This document shows positions 41,404 to 48,780 of a stretch of 64,000 bases of DNA, in pieces; the first letter of the stretch is position 1; every line of letters starts with the position of its first letter. Source of the DNA: an uncultured Phycisphaerales bacterium (GTDB lineage: Bacteria; Planctomycetota; Phycisphaerae; Sedimentisphaerales; Anaerohalosphaeraceae). The stretch covers positions 1-64,000 of the forward strand of contig CALMLO010000066.1 of assembly GCA_937868095.1 (NCBI GenBank), given 5' to 3'. Under the pieces are notes generated by a model. The model saw only the letters and a list, made by a program, of their open reading frames with translations, had not been told where the DNA came from and made no database searches. A program made the translations under genes and the position numbers.

Positions 41404-42972
41404 TTATCCATCCGCAGCCAGGGAGCCGGGCACATCGCAGCCGAGTTCCTCCAGAATCCGCTCGGTCGAAACGCCGAGTTCTTTTTTCATCTGGGCTTCC
41501 TGAAGCCGCTCGAGGGGCTCCTCCGGCAGCGGATTGGGGAATCGAATCTCGAGGTCGCGTTCTTCGGGGTCGGTCGGATACAATCCGGTGCGGTGAACGA
41601 TGTCGAGAATCATCGCGGCCAGCTGCCGAAGACCGCGTCCATAGGTATACTGCTTGCGGCTGTTGCGGGTGAGCATTCCCATAAAGGTCATCTTCAGAGC
41701 GACGCCGGAGGTGAGATTTCCAATCTTGTTCTTGAGCACGCCGGCCACCACGGGCGTAACGCCGCTGATTTTGTCCATCGCATCGCGAATGTCGAGGATG
41801 TGCAGATTTTCGCTGGGACAGTCGCCGTCGCCGCCGAATTCCTGAATAGAGGCCTGCTCATTGTCAGTGCACCACATCCGCCCGGGCGAAACGGGCTTGT
41901 CCGGCACGCCTTCGATTCCCTTGGCCAGATACATCCGAAAGGCCTGCATCGTGATTCGATTGGCCCGGTCGGACAGCCGCGTATTCAGTTCGTCCTGCAG
42001 GCCGATGAGCTGCTCGACATCGCTGATGCCTTCATAGGTGTACGGCTGGGGAATATTCTGAATGTGCACAACAGGAATATAGCCGAGCGAGTTGGGGCCT
42101 TCGGCCAGCAGACGGCCCTCTTCATACCGCTGCCAGCAGTGAGGGCCGAGGATTTCGGTAACAGCCGTCTGCCGGCGGCGCGGGCCGGAGCGTCCGCGAA
42201 GCATGCGCTCCAGCAGCGGCCGCTCTTCGACGGTGTCGTTGCGCTCCTGGATAAAATGCTGGATATAGCAGCGGATGCTGCGGTAATCATCTTCTTCCAG
42301 GATCGGCAGAGCCCGAGGGGCTTCGATAAGTTCCAAAGCGATCTCCGATGCCGCAGTGAGGGTGCGCGAGAGGGACTGGGTGGGTGCATCAGAATGCGGA
42401 ACGAAAGGGGCGGATGCGCCCGCTTGCAGGAGTGCGTTCAGCCGATCGCTCAGGCGGATGATGCAGTCGGCAAAACCGTACACCGCCCCGAGCACTGCCA
42501 AATCCTGGAAGAATACAGCGCCCCCGCCGGCCTCGAACACAGCATTTAAGATGGTTTGAATGTCTCTGCGTCGAGACGGCTGAGGGGCTTTGCTGATGAA
42601 AGAAACTCCTTTGCCGAAAAGAAAATCCACCATCGCATGGATGCGCCAGGCGATGTCGTTTTCGATAACAATTTCCTTGCGTCGAATATCGCGGACGTTT
42701 CTGCCGGCCGCAACGCCGTCGAGAGAATCATAAAGCCGGCCGGTGATTCGCGGCGGCAGACCCATTTCCTGGGCCTGAAGATAAGGACGGGCGGCTTCGG
42801 AACAGCGGCCGTCCGGATCCTGAAAGGAAATCGGACCGATCAGCCGATTCTGGTAATACTCCCACAGGCGCTGGAGACGAGAGGACCAGACGGGCCAGTG
42901 GGACTGAATAAGCCACTGAACAAACGATTCCTTCAGCAGGGGGTCCTGAAAAATCCGCAGGTCAAAAGCCAT
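41404..42972 (-). CDS. Phage-type portal protein
   Basis: The 522-residue protein has portal features: a long N-terminal region with LWEYYQNRL, the ALGP-like crown region, QNIPQPYTYEGISDVEQLIG followed by LQDELNTRLSDRANRI (a conserved portal block) and a C-terminal helical part ending near PEEPLERLQEAQMKKEL. It would form the dodecameric DNA-entry ring. The start at 42972 is chosen because GGAG is eight bases upstream; 79 further codons are open upstream but have no ribosome site. Confidence 0.82.
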   Translation of the reverse strand: MAFDLRIFQDPLLKESFVQWLIQSHWPVWSSRLQRLWEYYQNRLIGPISFQDPDGRCSEAARPYLQAQEMGLPPRITGRLYDSLDGVAAGRNVRDIRRKEIVIENDIAWRIHAMVDFLFGKGVSFISKAPQPSRRRDIQTILNAVFEAGGGAVFFQDLAVLGAVYGFADCIIRLSDRLNALLQAGASAPFVPHSDAPTQSLSRTLTAASEIALELIEAPRALPILEEDDYRSIRCYIQHFIQERNDTVEERPLLERMLRGRSGPRRRQTAVTEILGPHCWQRYEEGRLLAEGPNSLGYIPVVHIQNIPQPYTYEGISDVEQLIGLQDELNTRLSDRANRITMQAFRMYLAKGIEGVPDKPVSPGRMWCTDNEQASIQEFGGDGDCPSENLHILDIRDAMDKISGVTPVVAGVLKNKIGNLTSGVALKMTFMGMLTRNSRKQYTYGRGLRQLAAMILDIVHRTGLYPTDPEERDLEIRFPNPLPEEPLERLQEAQMKKELGVSTERILEELGCDVPGSLAADG

Positions 42973-43248
42973 TGCTCTTCTCCGTTCTATTGGGTTTGCT
43001 GTCTTTTTTCTTGCTCTCTGCCCTTGGGGCGAATGTGCACAAATGGTTCGAAAATTCGGAAGGAGTGAGCCGCCGGAAAATCCGTAACCTCTGAGCCGGC
43101 AGGAAGTAAAAAAATTTTCCCAAAATCGGCATCGCTGCATTGGGGCTGCTGCACAAATGGTTCGATTCCGACAAAGGGAATCCGTTTTGGGCTGCAAGGA
43201 ACCGGACAAGAACGCCGGGGCTATGTCAACGCTGACGGAGATTTAGTT
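42973..43248. other. Upstream region of the head operon
   Basis: This stretch holds two copies of a 16-bp direct repeat (listed separately) and the region from which the head operon must be transcribed on the minus strand. No clear -35/-10 pair is visible. The portal reading frame remains open across it, but nothing indicates translation. Confidence 0.4.
43036..43165. repeat. 16-bp direct repeat pair upstream of the portal gene
   Basis: TGCACAAATGGTTCGA occurs exactly at 43036-43051 and 43150-43165, 114 bp apart, 64 to 193 bp upstream of the portal start. Exact 16-mers this close are unlikely by chance and suggest paired operators. Confidence 0.6.
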
Positions 43249-43326
43249 ATGTTTGTGCGGCTTTGTCGGACGCTCTTTCGCCAACCGCCGCCAATCAGAT
43301 TGCCGCCGCGACCGGCCGAAGATTGA
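43249..43326 (+). CDS. Possible 25-residue peptide
   Basis: A short frame with GGAG eight bases upstream encodes an arginine- and proline-rich peptide (MFVRLCRTLFRQPPPIRLPP and five more residues). It has no recognised relative and may be spurious. It lies upstream of the sigma-54 activator unit on the same strand. Confidence 0.2.
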   Translation: MFVRLCRTLFRQPPPIRLPPRPAED

Positions 43327-43358
43327 CGGCAAAGCCCGCCTTGGAAAGCATTCCTTGT

Positions 43359-43382
43359 TTCTATAGATAGGTTCTATAGATA
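43359..43382. promoter_or_regulatory. Tandem 11-bp repeat, candidate operator
   Basis: TTCTATAGATA at 43359-43369 is repeated exactly at 43372-43382 with GG between. Each contains the palindrome CTATAG. The pair ends 38 bp before the -35 box of the sigma-54 activator gene. Confidence 0.5.
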
Positions 43383-43420
43383 AACGACCGATAAAACCTT
43401 GTTTTTTGCAGTATTTTCTC

Positions 43421-43449
43421 TTGACAATTTATGTTTAGGCCGTTAAAAT
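43421..43449 (+). promoter_or_regulatory. Sigma-70-type promoter of the sigma-54 activator unit
   Basis: TTGACA (43421-43426) and TAAAAT (43444-43449) are 17 bp apart. The expected start near 43456 leaves about 100 bases before the small upstream frame. Confidence 0.7.
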
Positions 43450-43555
43450 ATGTAAAAATTAGGTGCGGGGAAAGAATCCCGTGAGTATTCATCTTTGAAG
43501 AAGACATCTCTTTCCGTCCGCATTGAGTAATATAAGAATACGGAGGAAGGAAGTG

Positions 43556-43597
43556 ATGGGTTTTTCAGGGACGGAGGCGGCTTATCTCCCGAGGTAG
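43556..43597 (+). CDS. 13-residue upstream ORF, in frame with the activator gene
   Basis: MGFSGTEAAYLPR is preceded by a strong GGAGGAAGGAAG site and ends with TAG at 43595-43597, 3 bp before the activator ATG and in the same frame. The better ribosome site belongs to this ORF. It may couple or damp translation of the activator, or the TAG may be read through. Confidence 0.5.
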   Translation: MGFSGTEAAYLPR

Positions 43598-43600
43598 GAG

Positions 43601-44536
43601 ATGATCGGCGGGTCTCCGGCATTTCAATCCGTTCTGGAAACTATTCGTATTGTGGCCGGGCGCACCTGCTGCGTGATTATCCAGGGTCAAACCGGCACCG
43701 GCAAAGAAATGGCGGCGCGCCAAATCCACGCGCTCAGCGAGCGGGCGGATAAGGTGTTTATTCCTGTTGACTGTACAGCCCTGAGCGGTACGCTCTTCGA
43801 AAGCCAACTATTCGGACACGTCAAAGGGGCCTTTACAGGTGCGGTCTGCGATACGCTCGGCTTTTTCCGCGCGGCCGACGGCGGCACAATCTTCCTTGAC
43901 GAAATCGGCGAAATGGAGATGGACCTGCAGGCCAAACTGCTGCGGGTTCTTCAGGACGGACGGGTAACGCCTGTCGGCTCGACCGTCAGTCATCCCGTGG
44001 ATGTGCGGGTCCTGTGCGCCACCCATCGCGACCTCAAACAGATGGTTCAAAAAGGAACCTTTCGGGCTGACCTGTATTTCCGCCTCAACGTGTATAAAAT
44101 CGAACTGCCGCCTCTGCGCGAACGAAAAGGCGACATTCGAAACCTTGCCGAATATTTTCTCCGCAAGCAAGCCGAACTTTATCAGGAACCGCTCCGCCGT
44201 CTGAGTGAGGAAGCAGCGGCCATTCTCGAGGCCTATCACTGGCCGGGCAATGTGCGTGAACTGGCGAATGCGATGGAACACGCCCATATCGCCAGCCGCA
44301 ACCTGATTATCGAGCCGGCGGACCTGCCTATGGACATTCTCGAAGGCGACCTTCTGACCGAGGCCGAGGAGGAAGACGAGTTTTATCCGTTCCGGCAAAT
44401 CCAGAAACGCATGATTGCGCTGGCCCTCAAGAAAAGCCGCGGCCGAAAGATGGCCGCCGCTCGTCTGCTGGGCATCGATCACCGCAAACTTGCCCGGCTG
44501 GTTGAAGAATTTGGTCTGGAAGTCACCTGGAAATAA
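43601..44536 (+). CDS. Sigma-54-dependent activator without a receiver domain
   Basis: The 311-residue protein starts directly at the AAA+ domain (MIGGSPAFQSVLETI). Walker A is GQTGTGKE, the sigma-54 contact motif GAFTGA is intact, and Walker B is GGTIFLDEIGEM. A Fis-type HTH is at the C terminus (KMAAARLLGIDHRKLARLV). It therefore should drive sigma-54 promoters, and lacks the usual N-terminal sensing domain, like PspF. A receiver-like protein is encoded next. Its targets are unknown; the head operon is the nearest divergent unit. Confidence 0.9.
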   Translation: MIGGSPAFQSVLETIRIVAGRTCCVIIQGQTGTGKEMAARQIHALSERADKVFIPVDCTALSGTLFESQLFGHVKGAFTGAVCDTLGFFRAADGGTIFLDEIGEMEMDLQAKLLRVLQDGRVTPVGSTVSHPVDVRVLCATHRDLKQMVQKGTFRADLYFRLNVYKIELPPLRERKGDIRNLAEYFLRKQAELYQEPLRRLSEEAAAILEAYHWPGNVRELANAMEHAHIASRNLIIEPADLPMDILEGDLLTEAEEEDEFYPFRQIQKRMIALALKKSRGRKMAAARLLGIDHRKLARLVEEFGLEVTWK

Positions 44537-44868
44537 TGCCGGCCGTCGTCTGTTTCGGCTCTTCTTTTTCGGCTGAAAGGCCGACTTCTTTTTGCTATCC
44601 TGTGCTTCTTGTCTTCGCTCTCCCTGGGTTATGCTGCCGTTTGGTAAGTCTATTCCAATTCCGCAACTGGCATCTAACCGGCTGCTGGATCTGAACTTAC
44701 ACAGAGCAAACCGCAAAAGCATTCCGAAATCCCCACTTGCCGCCTTCTGCCGTCTGCCGACCCGTCCCCAAAAAATAAATTTATAACTTCCTGCCAACAA
44801 ACGACTAACAGATTTTCCGCCGAGTTTTTATCCGCGCGGCACGGCTGTTGTTATATTCCTTAGCCAGT
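44537..44868. other. 330-bp gap between activator and receiver-like genes
   Basis: It holds a terminator at 44569-44595 and otherwise no supported feature. No promoter of clear quality was found before the receiver-like gene. Confidence 0.4.
44569..44595 (+). terminator. Intrinsic terminator after the sigma-54 activator gene
   Basis: TCGGC (44569-44573) and GCCGA (44580-44584) form a short stem followed by CTTCTTTTT. It is 32 bp after the activator stop. Confidence 0.5.
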
Positions 44869-45318
44869 ATGCAGAATAAAAACCAAAACAGAAACTTAGA
44901 CAGTCAGAAAGCAAACATGTGCCGAGTGTATTCAACAATCTTGATGGTCGAAACGGAAGATAAGGCCCGCGGCCTGCAGGAGCTGCCGGTGCGTCTGCTT
45001 CGAATGAACACAGGCCGCCAGGCGGTGCAATGCCTTCGCCAGGAGAACGTGGATACAGTCATCAGCCGGTGGGACCTGGTGGATATGCCCGATGGACTGC
45101 TGCTGAAACGCATTCTGGCGGCTCGTCCGAAGATGCCGACCATCGCCTTGATTCAGGCCGGCAACCAGCGGCAGGAGATTCTGGCCCGTTCGCTGGGCGT
45201 GACCGCCATCGTCAGTGAAGATATTGACAGTTCGTTTTTTCGCCGTCTGATTTGCGAGCTTCTCCACATTGAAGATTTTGCAGCGATGACGATGCCCGCT
45301 ATGACAGGTGCGGATTAA
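44869..45318 (+). CDS. Receiver-like (response-regulator) domain protein
   Basis: The 149-residue protein has the beta-alpha pattern of a receiver: STILMVETEDKARGL, then VDTVISRWDLVDMPDGLLLK with an Asp at the usual phosphoacceptor place, MPTIALIQAG and VTAIVSEDIDSSFF. The acidic pair and Lys of a canonical receiver are not clear, so phosphorylation is uncertain. There is no output domain. It may supply the missing input to the activator upstream. No good Shine-Dalgarno marks the start; ATG 44917 is an alternative. Confidence 0.6.
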   Translation: MQNKNQNRNLDSQKANMCRVYSTILMVETEDKARGLQELPVRLLRMNTGRQAVQCLRQENVDTVISRWDLVDMPDGLLLKRILAARPKMPTIALIQAGNQRQEILARSLGVTAIVSEDIDSSFFRRLICELLHIEDFAAMTMPAMTGAD

Positions 45319-45503
45319 AAAGTGAATATCGTAAAACCCATGATGGGCTGCAAACTACTTCCCATCTTTCTCCTCCACCCTGGGTATGACGGCCGGTGAT
45401 CGGACAGCCATACCCAGATGAAGAAAACCGCGGCAAACGCCGCGAAACGATAGAAATGCTCTTTTACAGTAAAAGCAAAGAAGCTGAAAAACTTCTTCAT
45501 CAT
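45315..45503 (-). CDS. Small hydrophobic protein in tandem repeat, 62 residues
   Basis: The protein reads MMKKFFSFFAFTVKEHFYRF and then a membrane helix AAFAAVFFIWVWLSD, with a different C-terminal end from its neighbour because the repeat stops. TAAGGAG directly precedes the ATG. Its start overlaps the stop of the upstream copy (ATGA), so translation is probably coupled. No family is recognised; such tandem tiny membrane proteins can be type I toxins. Confidence 0.5.
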   Translation of the reverse strand: MMKKFFSFFAFTVKEHFYRFAAFAAVFFIWVWLSDHRPSYPGWRRKMGSSLQPIMGFTIFTF

Positions 45504-45709
45504 CTCCTTACCCGCAGAGCTGGGTATGACGGCCGGTGATCGGACAGCCATACCCAGACGAAGAAAACCGCGGCAAACGCCGCGAAATGATAGAAATGCT
45601 CTTTTACAGTAAAAGCAAAGAAGCTGAAAAACTTCTTCATCATCTCCTTACCCGCAGAGCTGGGTATGACGGCCGGTGATCGGGCAATCATACCCAGACG
45701 AAGAAAACC
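45380..45709. repeat. Tandem 140-bp direct repeats (two full copies, one partial)
   Basis: Copies start at 45380, 45520 and 45660; the third covers about 50 bp. Each starts with CTGGGTATG and has CATACCCAG about 37 bases on, forming a 9-bp stem. Full copies include a ribosome site and a small minus-strand ORF. The copies are nearly identical. Confidence 0.8.
45500..45643 (-). CDS. Small hydrophobic protein in tandem repeat, 47 residues
   Basis: The protein starts MMKKFFSFFAFTVKEHFYHF, followed by the helix AAFAAVFFVWVWLSD and a basic tail HRPSYPALRVRR. TAAGGAG precedes the ATG. The stop TGA overlaps the ATG of the next copy. In the partial third copy the matching Trp codon is TGA, so an older third ORF has decayed. 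Confidence 0.5.
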   Translation of the reverse strand: MMKKFFSFFAFTVKEHFYHFAAFAAVFFVWVWLSDHRPSYPALRVRR

Positions 45710-45841
45710 ATCGCGCTGTGCGCGATGCCGGAGATAAAAAAATGACTTATTGGACAGGAGGATATGCCTATGAAGCAAAATAAATTGTAAATGACAAGGA
45801 TAAACCCGAACTTCAGAGAAAAACATTCTTTATGAGCTCAA

Positions 45842-46117
45842 GGGGCCGGCCGAAGATCACTGGCCGATTTTGGGCCGGCCCCGCTTATGAAAATCCGACA
45901 TCCAAAAATGAAACTCGGGAACAGGAACAGAACCGACAACCTTCAGCCGCCGGAGAAAGGGAAAGGCGTCAGAAATCGTACACAAAATCGGCCAACCAGT
46001 GAAACAAACGGAGTACGTACAAAACAAAATGGATTAGCCAGTGATCAAAATGTGCTGTACAAAAACATAAAAGCAAAACTTGTGGTTTCGGAGGAAAGAA
46101 TTATGAAACGCTTAATG
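45842..46117 (+). repeat. PEP-CTERM array repeat R1 (partial: hairpin, leader and start)
   Basis: From the GC-rich hairpin (45842-45851 with 45873-45882) through a leader of about 220 bp to the first codons of gene A. It is almost identical to the same part of R2 and R3. The part coding for a PEP-CTERM tail, present in R2 and R3, is missing upstream. Confidence 0.85.
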
Positions 46118-46798
46118 CTTATAGGGTTGTGCCTTTTTGCGGTAGCGGCGAGCTCTACCGCACTGGGTTCAGTGGAACTATTCTGGACCGGCGGAGGTGA
46201 GGCGTCGTGGGTAGAGGATTCAACCGCGCCGAGCAGTGACGGGGTGGTGGCGAAGCTGTATTGGCCAGCCCCATACCGAAACGAAAACAATGAGTATATC
46301 GTCCCAAATGCGGGAGTCCGCATCGATATTCCAGACGTGGCTATCAAAGACATAGAGAGTTGGAAGTATTATACTAAGGCACCGGTGGACTATGCCACAA
46401 ACCTCACATTCTACGTTGACCGGGAAGGTGTCGAGAACTATCCCGGCAGGGATTATGACATGACACTCTCGGCATGGCCGGATAATGATAATTACGGGGA
46501 CCAATGGCTGACCGTCGATCAGGCCACCATTGCCAACTACAACGGGTCGTATGTTGTCTGGGCCTATGGGGCAAGTTCGCCGACATGGAAATTCTCCTGG
46601 AGCACCGTCCAGAGCAGCTATGGAGACGGGGTAGTCATACGAGTTGCATTAGATAAGGGCGTAATCGGCACCAATCAGACGATAACTACCTATGTCGACG
46701 ACTTCTCTATGAACGGCGTACTGTATCAGTTAGTTCCTGAGCCGGCGACGATGGTTCTGCTGGGTCTGGGCGGGCTGTTTCTGCGGAAACGCAGATAG
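46103..46798 (+). CDS. PEP-CTERM surface protein A
   Basis: The 231-residue protein has a signal peptide (MKRLMLIGLCLFAVAASSTA) and a PEP-CTERM sorting signal: PEPATMVLLGLGG, a helix, and an arginine end. PEP-CTERM proteins are recognised by an exosortase, which is not in the window, and placed on the surface. The centre (WTGGGEASWVEDS, YYTKAPVDYATNLTFYVDRE) is beta-rich and of unknown function. The start at 46103 follows GGAGGAAAG. The open frame extends 72 codons further back, but that region is the shared leader. Its centre has no visible likeness to B or C. Confidence 0.82.
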   Translation: MKRLMLIGLCLFAVAASSTALGSVELFWTGGGEASWVEDSTAPSSDGVVAKLYWPAPYRNENNEYIVPNAGVRIDIPDVAIKDIESWKYYTKAPVDYATNLTFYVDREGVENYPGRDYDMTLSAWPDNDNYGDQWLTVDQATIANYNGSYVVWAYGASSPTWKFSWSTVQSSYGDGVVIRVALDKGVIGTNQTITTYVDDFSMNGVLYQLVPEPATMVLLGLGGLFLRKRR

Positions 46799-47097
46799 TC
46801 AATAATCATCCGGGGCCGGCCGAAGATCACTGGCCGATTTTGGGCCGGCCCCGCTTATGAAAATCCGACATCCAAAAATGAAACTCGGGAACAGGAACAG
46901 AACCGACAACCTTCAGCCGCCGGAGAAAGGGAAAGGCGTCAGAAATCGTACACAAAATCGGCCAACCAGTGAAACAAACGGAGTACGTACAAAACAAATT
47001 GGATTAACCAGTGATCAAAATGTGCTGTACAAAAACATAAAAGTAAAACTTTTGGTTTCGGAGGAAAGAATTATGAACCGCTTAATGACAATTTGTT
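46733..47097 (+). repeat. PEP-CTERM array repeat R2 (complete, about 365 bp)
   Basis: It includes the C-terminal PEP-CTERM codons and stop of gene A, the hairpin (46812-46821 with 46843-46852), the leader and the first codons of gene B. It matches R3 almost base for base. Confidence 0.85.
46812..46852 (+). terminator. GC-rich hairpin after PEP-CTERM gene A
   Basis: GGGGCCGGCC (46812-46821) pairs with GGCCGGCCCC (46843-46852). No T-tract follows, so it may protect mRNA ends or end transcription with a factor. Confidence 0.5.
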
Positions 47098-47741
47098 TTG
47101 CGGTAATACTGCTGTTGGTTACTATTCCTGCCCAATCTATGCTGCTATCCGAGCTGTTAGTCGAAGGTGCCACTATCACCAGCGGAGACAAACTGTTTTA
47201 CGGTTTTGTTAACTACGATTCGTCGGCATCGGCAAAAGGAGAATCCGTTGCGGGCGTTGATCCGGCGGATATTATCGTTTCCGCCTACCAAAATCCAACG
47301 AATGGGGAGTATGGGCTAAAGTTCCAATCAAGCAAAATCGTCATTACTGAGTCTCCCTCAGCATTAGCCCTGAGTTTCGATTACCTTGTAAGATCGACTC
47401 TCCCGAACTATTTGATCAGCGACAATACTCTCACCATGGAAGGCACGATCAGCGCTGGGAACGTTGGCGTCAACGAATCCGCCACGAATCCCGAGACCGA
47501 TTCTCAGTTGGCTTATAAATACACCTTACTGCAGGGGATGTATTATTCAAAGCTTTTTGACCACCAGACCTATACAACCCCTGCTTCAGTTGTTTATGTG
47601 TCCACGTCAATCTCGCTGAACAAAGCTTCCGGCGGTCCAAATCAGTTGACTGCGTTCACACAGACCTTCTCTCAGGTTCCCGAGCCGGCGACGATGGTTC
47701 TGCTGGGTCTGGGCGGGCTGTTTCTGCGGAAATGCAGATAG
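47073..47741 (+). CDS. PEP-CTERM surface protein B
   Basis: The 222-residue protein has a signal peptide (MNRLMTICFAVILLLVTIPA) and the same PEPATMVLLGLGG tail with one changed basic residue. The centre (VEGATITSGDKLFYGFVNYD, then IVITESPSALALSFDYLV) differs fully from A and C. Its leader is a near copy of the leader of A. Same exosortase-dependent surface fate is inferred. Confidence 0.82.
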   Translation: MNRLMTICFAVILLLVTIPAQSMLLSELLVEGATITSGDKLFYGFVNYDSSASAKGESVAGVDPADIIVSAYQNPTNGEYGLKFQSSKIVITESPSALALSFDYLVRSTLPNYLISDNTLTMEGTISAGNVGVNESATNPETDSQLAYKYTLLQGMYYSKLFDHQTYTTPASVVYVSTSISLNKASGGPNQLTAFTQTFSQVPEPATMVLLGLGGLFLRKCR

Positions 47742-48040
47742 TCAATAATTATCTGGGGCCGGCCGAAGATCACCGGCCGATTTTGGGCCGGCCCCGCTTA
47801 TAAAAATCCAACATCCAAAAATGAAACTCGGGAACAGGAACAGAACCGACAACCTTCAGCCGCCGGAGAAAGGGAAAGGCGTCAGAAATCGTACACAAAA
47901 TCGGCCAACCAGTGAAACAAACGGAGTACGTACAAAACAAAATGGATTAGCCAGTGATCAAAATGTGCTGTACAAAAACATAAAAGCAAAACTTGTGGTT
48001 TCGGAGGAAAGAATTATGAAACGCTTAATGACAATTTGTT
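47676..48040 (+). repeat. PEP-CTERM array repeat R3 (complete, about 365 bp)
   Basis: It includes the PEP-CTERM end of gene B, the hairpin (47755-47764 with 47786-47795), the leader and the first codons of gene C. In this copy the ATG that opens the upstream frame in A and B is lost. Confidence 0.85.
47755..47795 (+). terminator. GC-rich hairpin after PEP-CTERM gene B
   Basis: The 10-bp arms GGGGCCGGCC and GGCCGGCCCC are the same as after gene A. Inside, one base differs from the other copies (CACCGG for CACTGG). Confidence 0.5.
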
Positions 48041-48780
48041 TAGTAGTTATATTTGCTGCCAATAGTATAGCTGCTACCGATTTTTTTGCAAGCACCAACG
48101 AACTCGGCTATCAAGGCACTATATGGAATATAACGGACAACACAGGGCCATGGACAACCTCGACACCTCGAAATGCCAACCTGTTTACGGCGATGAACAC
48201 ACCCTACATGGATCCTGGCTATGAAGGCAATTATAACGAATTGCTAAGCAGCTGGTGGGAACACAGTCCCAGCAACCAAAATGATTCCTTTCTGCAATTG
48301 GCAGAGGAGGTGACCACCCCTAGCGTAATCAGCGCATCGGCAATCTGGGATGAAACAAAAACAATCTTTACCGTGAGAGTAAGCGGTGCCAACGCTCCCT
48401 ACCCATGGAGCCGGATGTGGCAGCCAGATAACGGAGTGGCTTGGGGGGTAACGTTCACCGAGTATAGCTACTCCTTCGAGGCCACTTTCTCTCAGGCCGC
48501 AGCTATTGATGAGTACGGCTGGCTTGCAAACACTGTATTGCCCGATACCATCATCGGCACATTTACCGGAGAATTTGTGGTCACATATGACATCGAGAAG
48601 AATCCCATTACAGACGGCGACACCTACGGCTTCAACATCAACTTCTCGAAGGAATGGTTTACCACAGACGGCGGATCTTGCGGAGAAATTACGCCTGCCA
48701 GTTATTTTGCGGTTGTTCCTGAGCCGGCGACGATGGTTCTGCTGGGTCTGGGCGGGCTGTTTCTGCGGAAACGCAGATAG
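48016..48780 (+). CDS. PEP-CTERM surface protein C
   Basis: The 254-residue protein has a signal peptide (MKRLMTICLVVIFAANSIAA) and the PEPATMVLLGLGG tail. The centre, with NELGYQGTIWNITDNTGPW and SYSFEATFSQAAAIDEYG, is unlike those of A and B. The leader again is a near copy. Surface location by exosortase is inferred. Confidence 0.82.
   Translation: MKRLMTICLVVIFAANSIAATDFFASTNELGYQGTIWNITDNTGPWTTSTPRNANLFTAMNTPYMDPGYEGNYNELLSSWWEHSPSNQNDSFLQLAEEVTTPSVISASAIWDETKTIFTVRVSGANAPYPWSRMWQPDNGVAWGVTFTEYSYSFEATFSQAAAIDEYGWLANTVLPDTIIGTFTGEFVVTYDIEKNPITDGDTYGFNINFSKEWFTTDGGSCGEITPASYFAVVPEPATMVLLGLGGLFLRKRR

Noticed and set aside
43158-43175. GGTTCGATTCC, like a tRNA T-loop
   Set aside because: The flanking bases do not form the T-arm or an acceptor stem, and the motif is part of the 16-bp direct repeat.
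25649-43597. TAG recoding as a sense codon in this genome
   Set aside because: The LacI-family, YqaE-type and PEP-CTERM genes end naturally with TAG, so TAG is a normal stop; the two odd TAGs need local explanations.
45380-45709. Tandem repeats as a CRISPR array
   Set aside because: The unit is 140 bp, contains ORFs and has no short repeats with unique spacers; no cas genes are present.
45887-46102. 72-residue N-terminal extension of the PEP-CTERM proteins
   Set aside because: A signal peptide and a strong ribosome site begin only at the later ATG, and the changes between copies are not silent in that frame.
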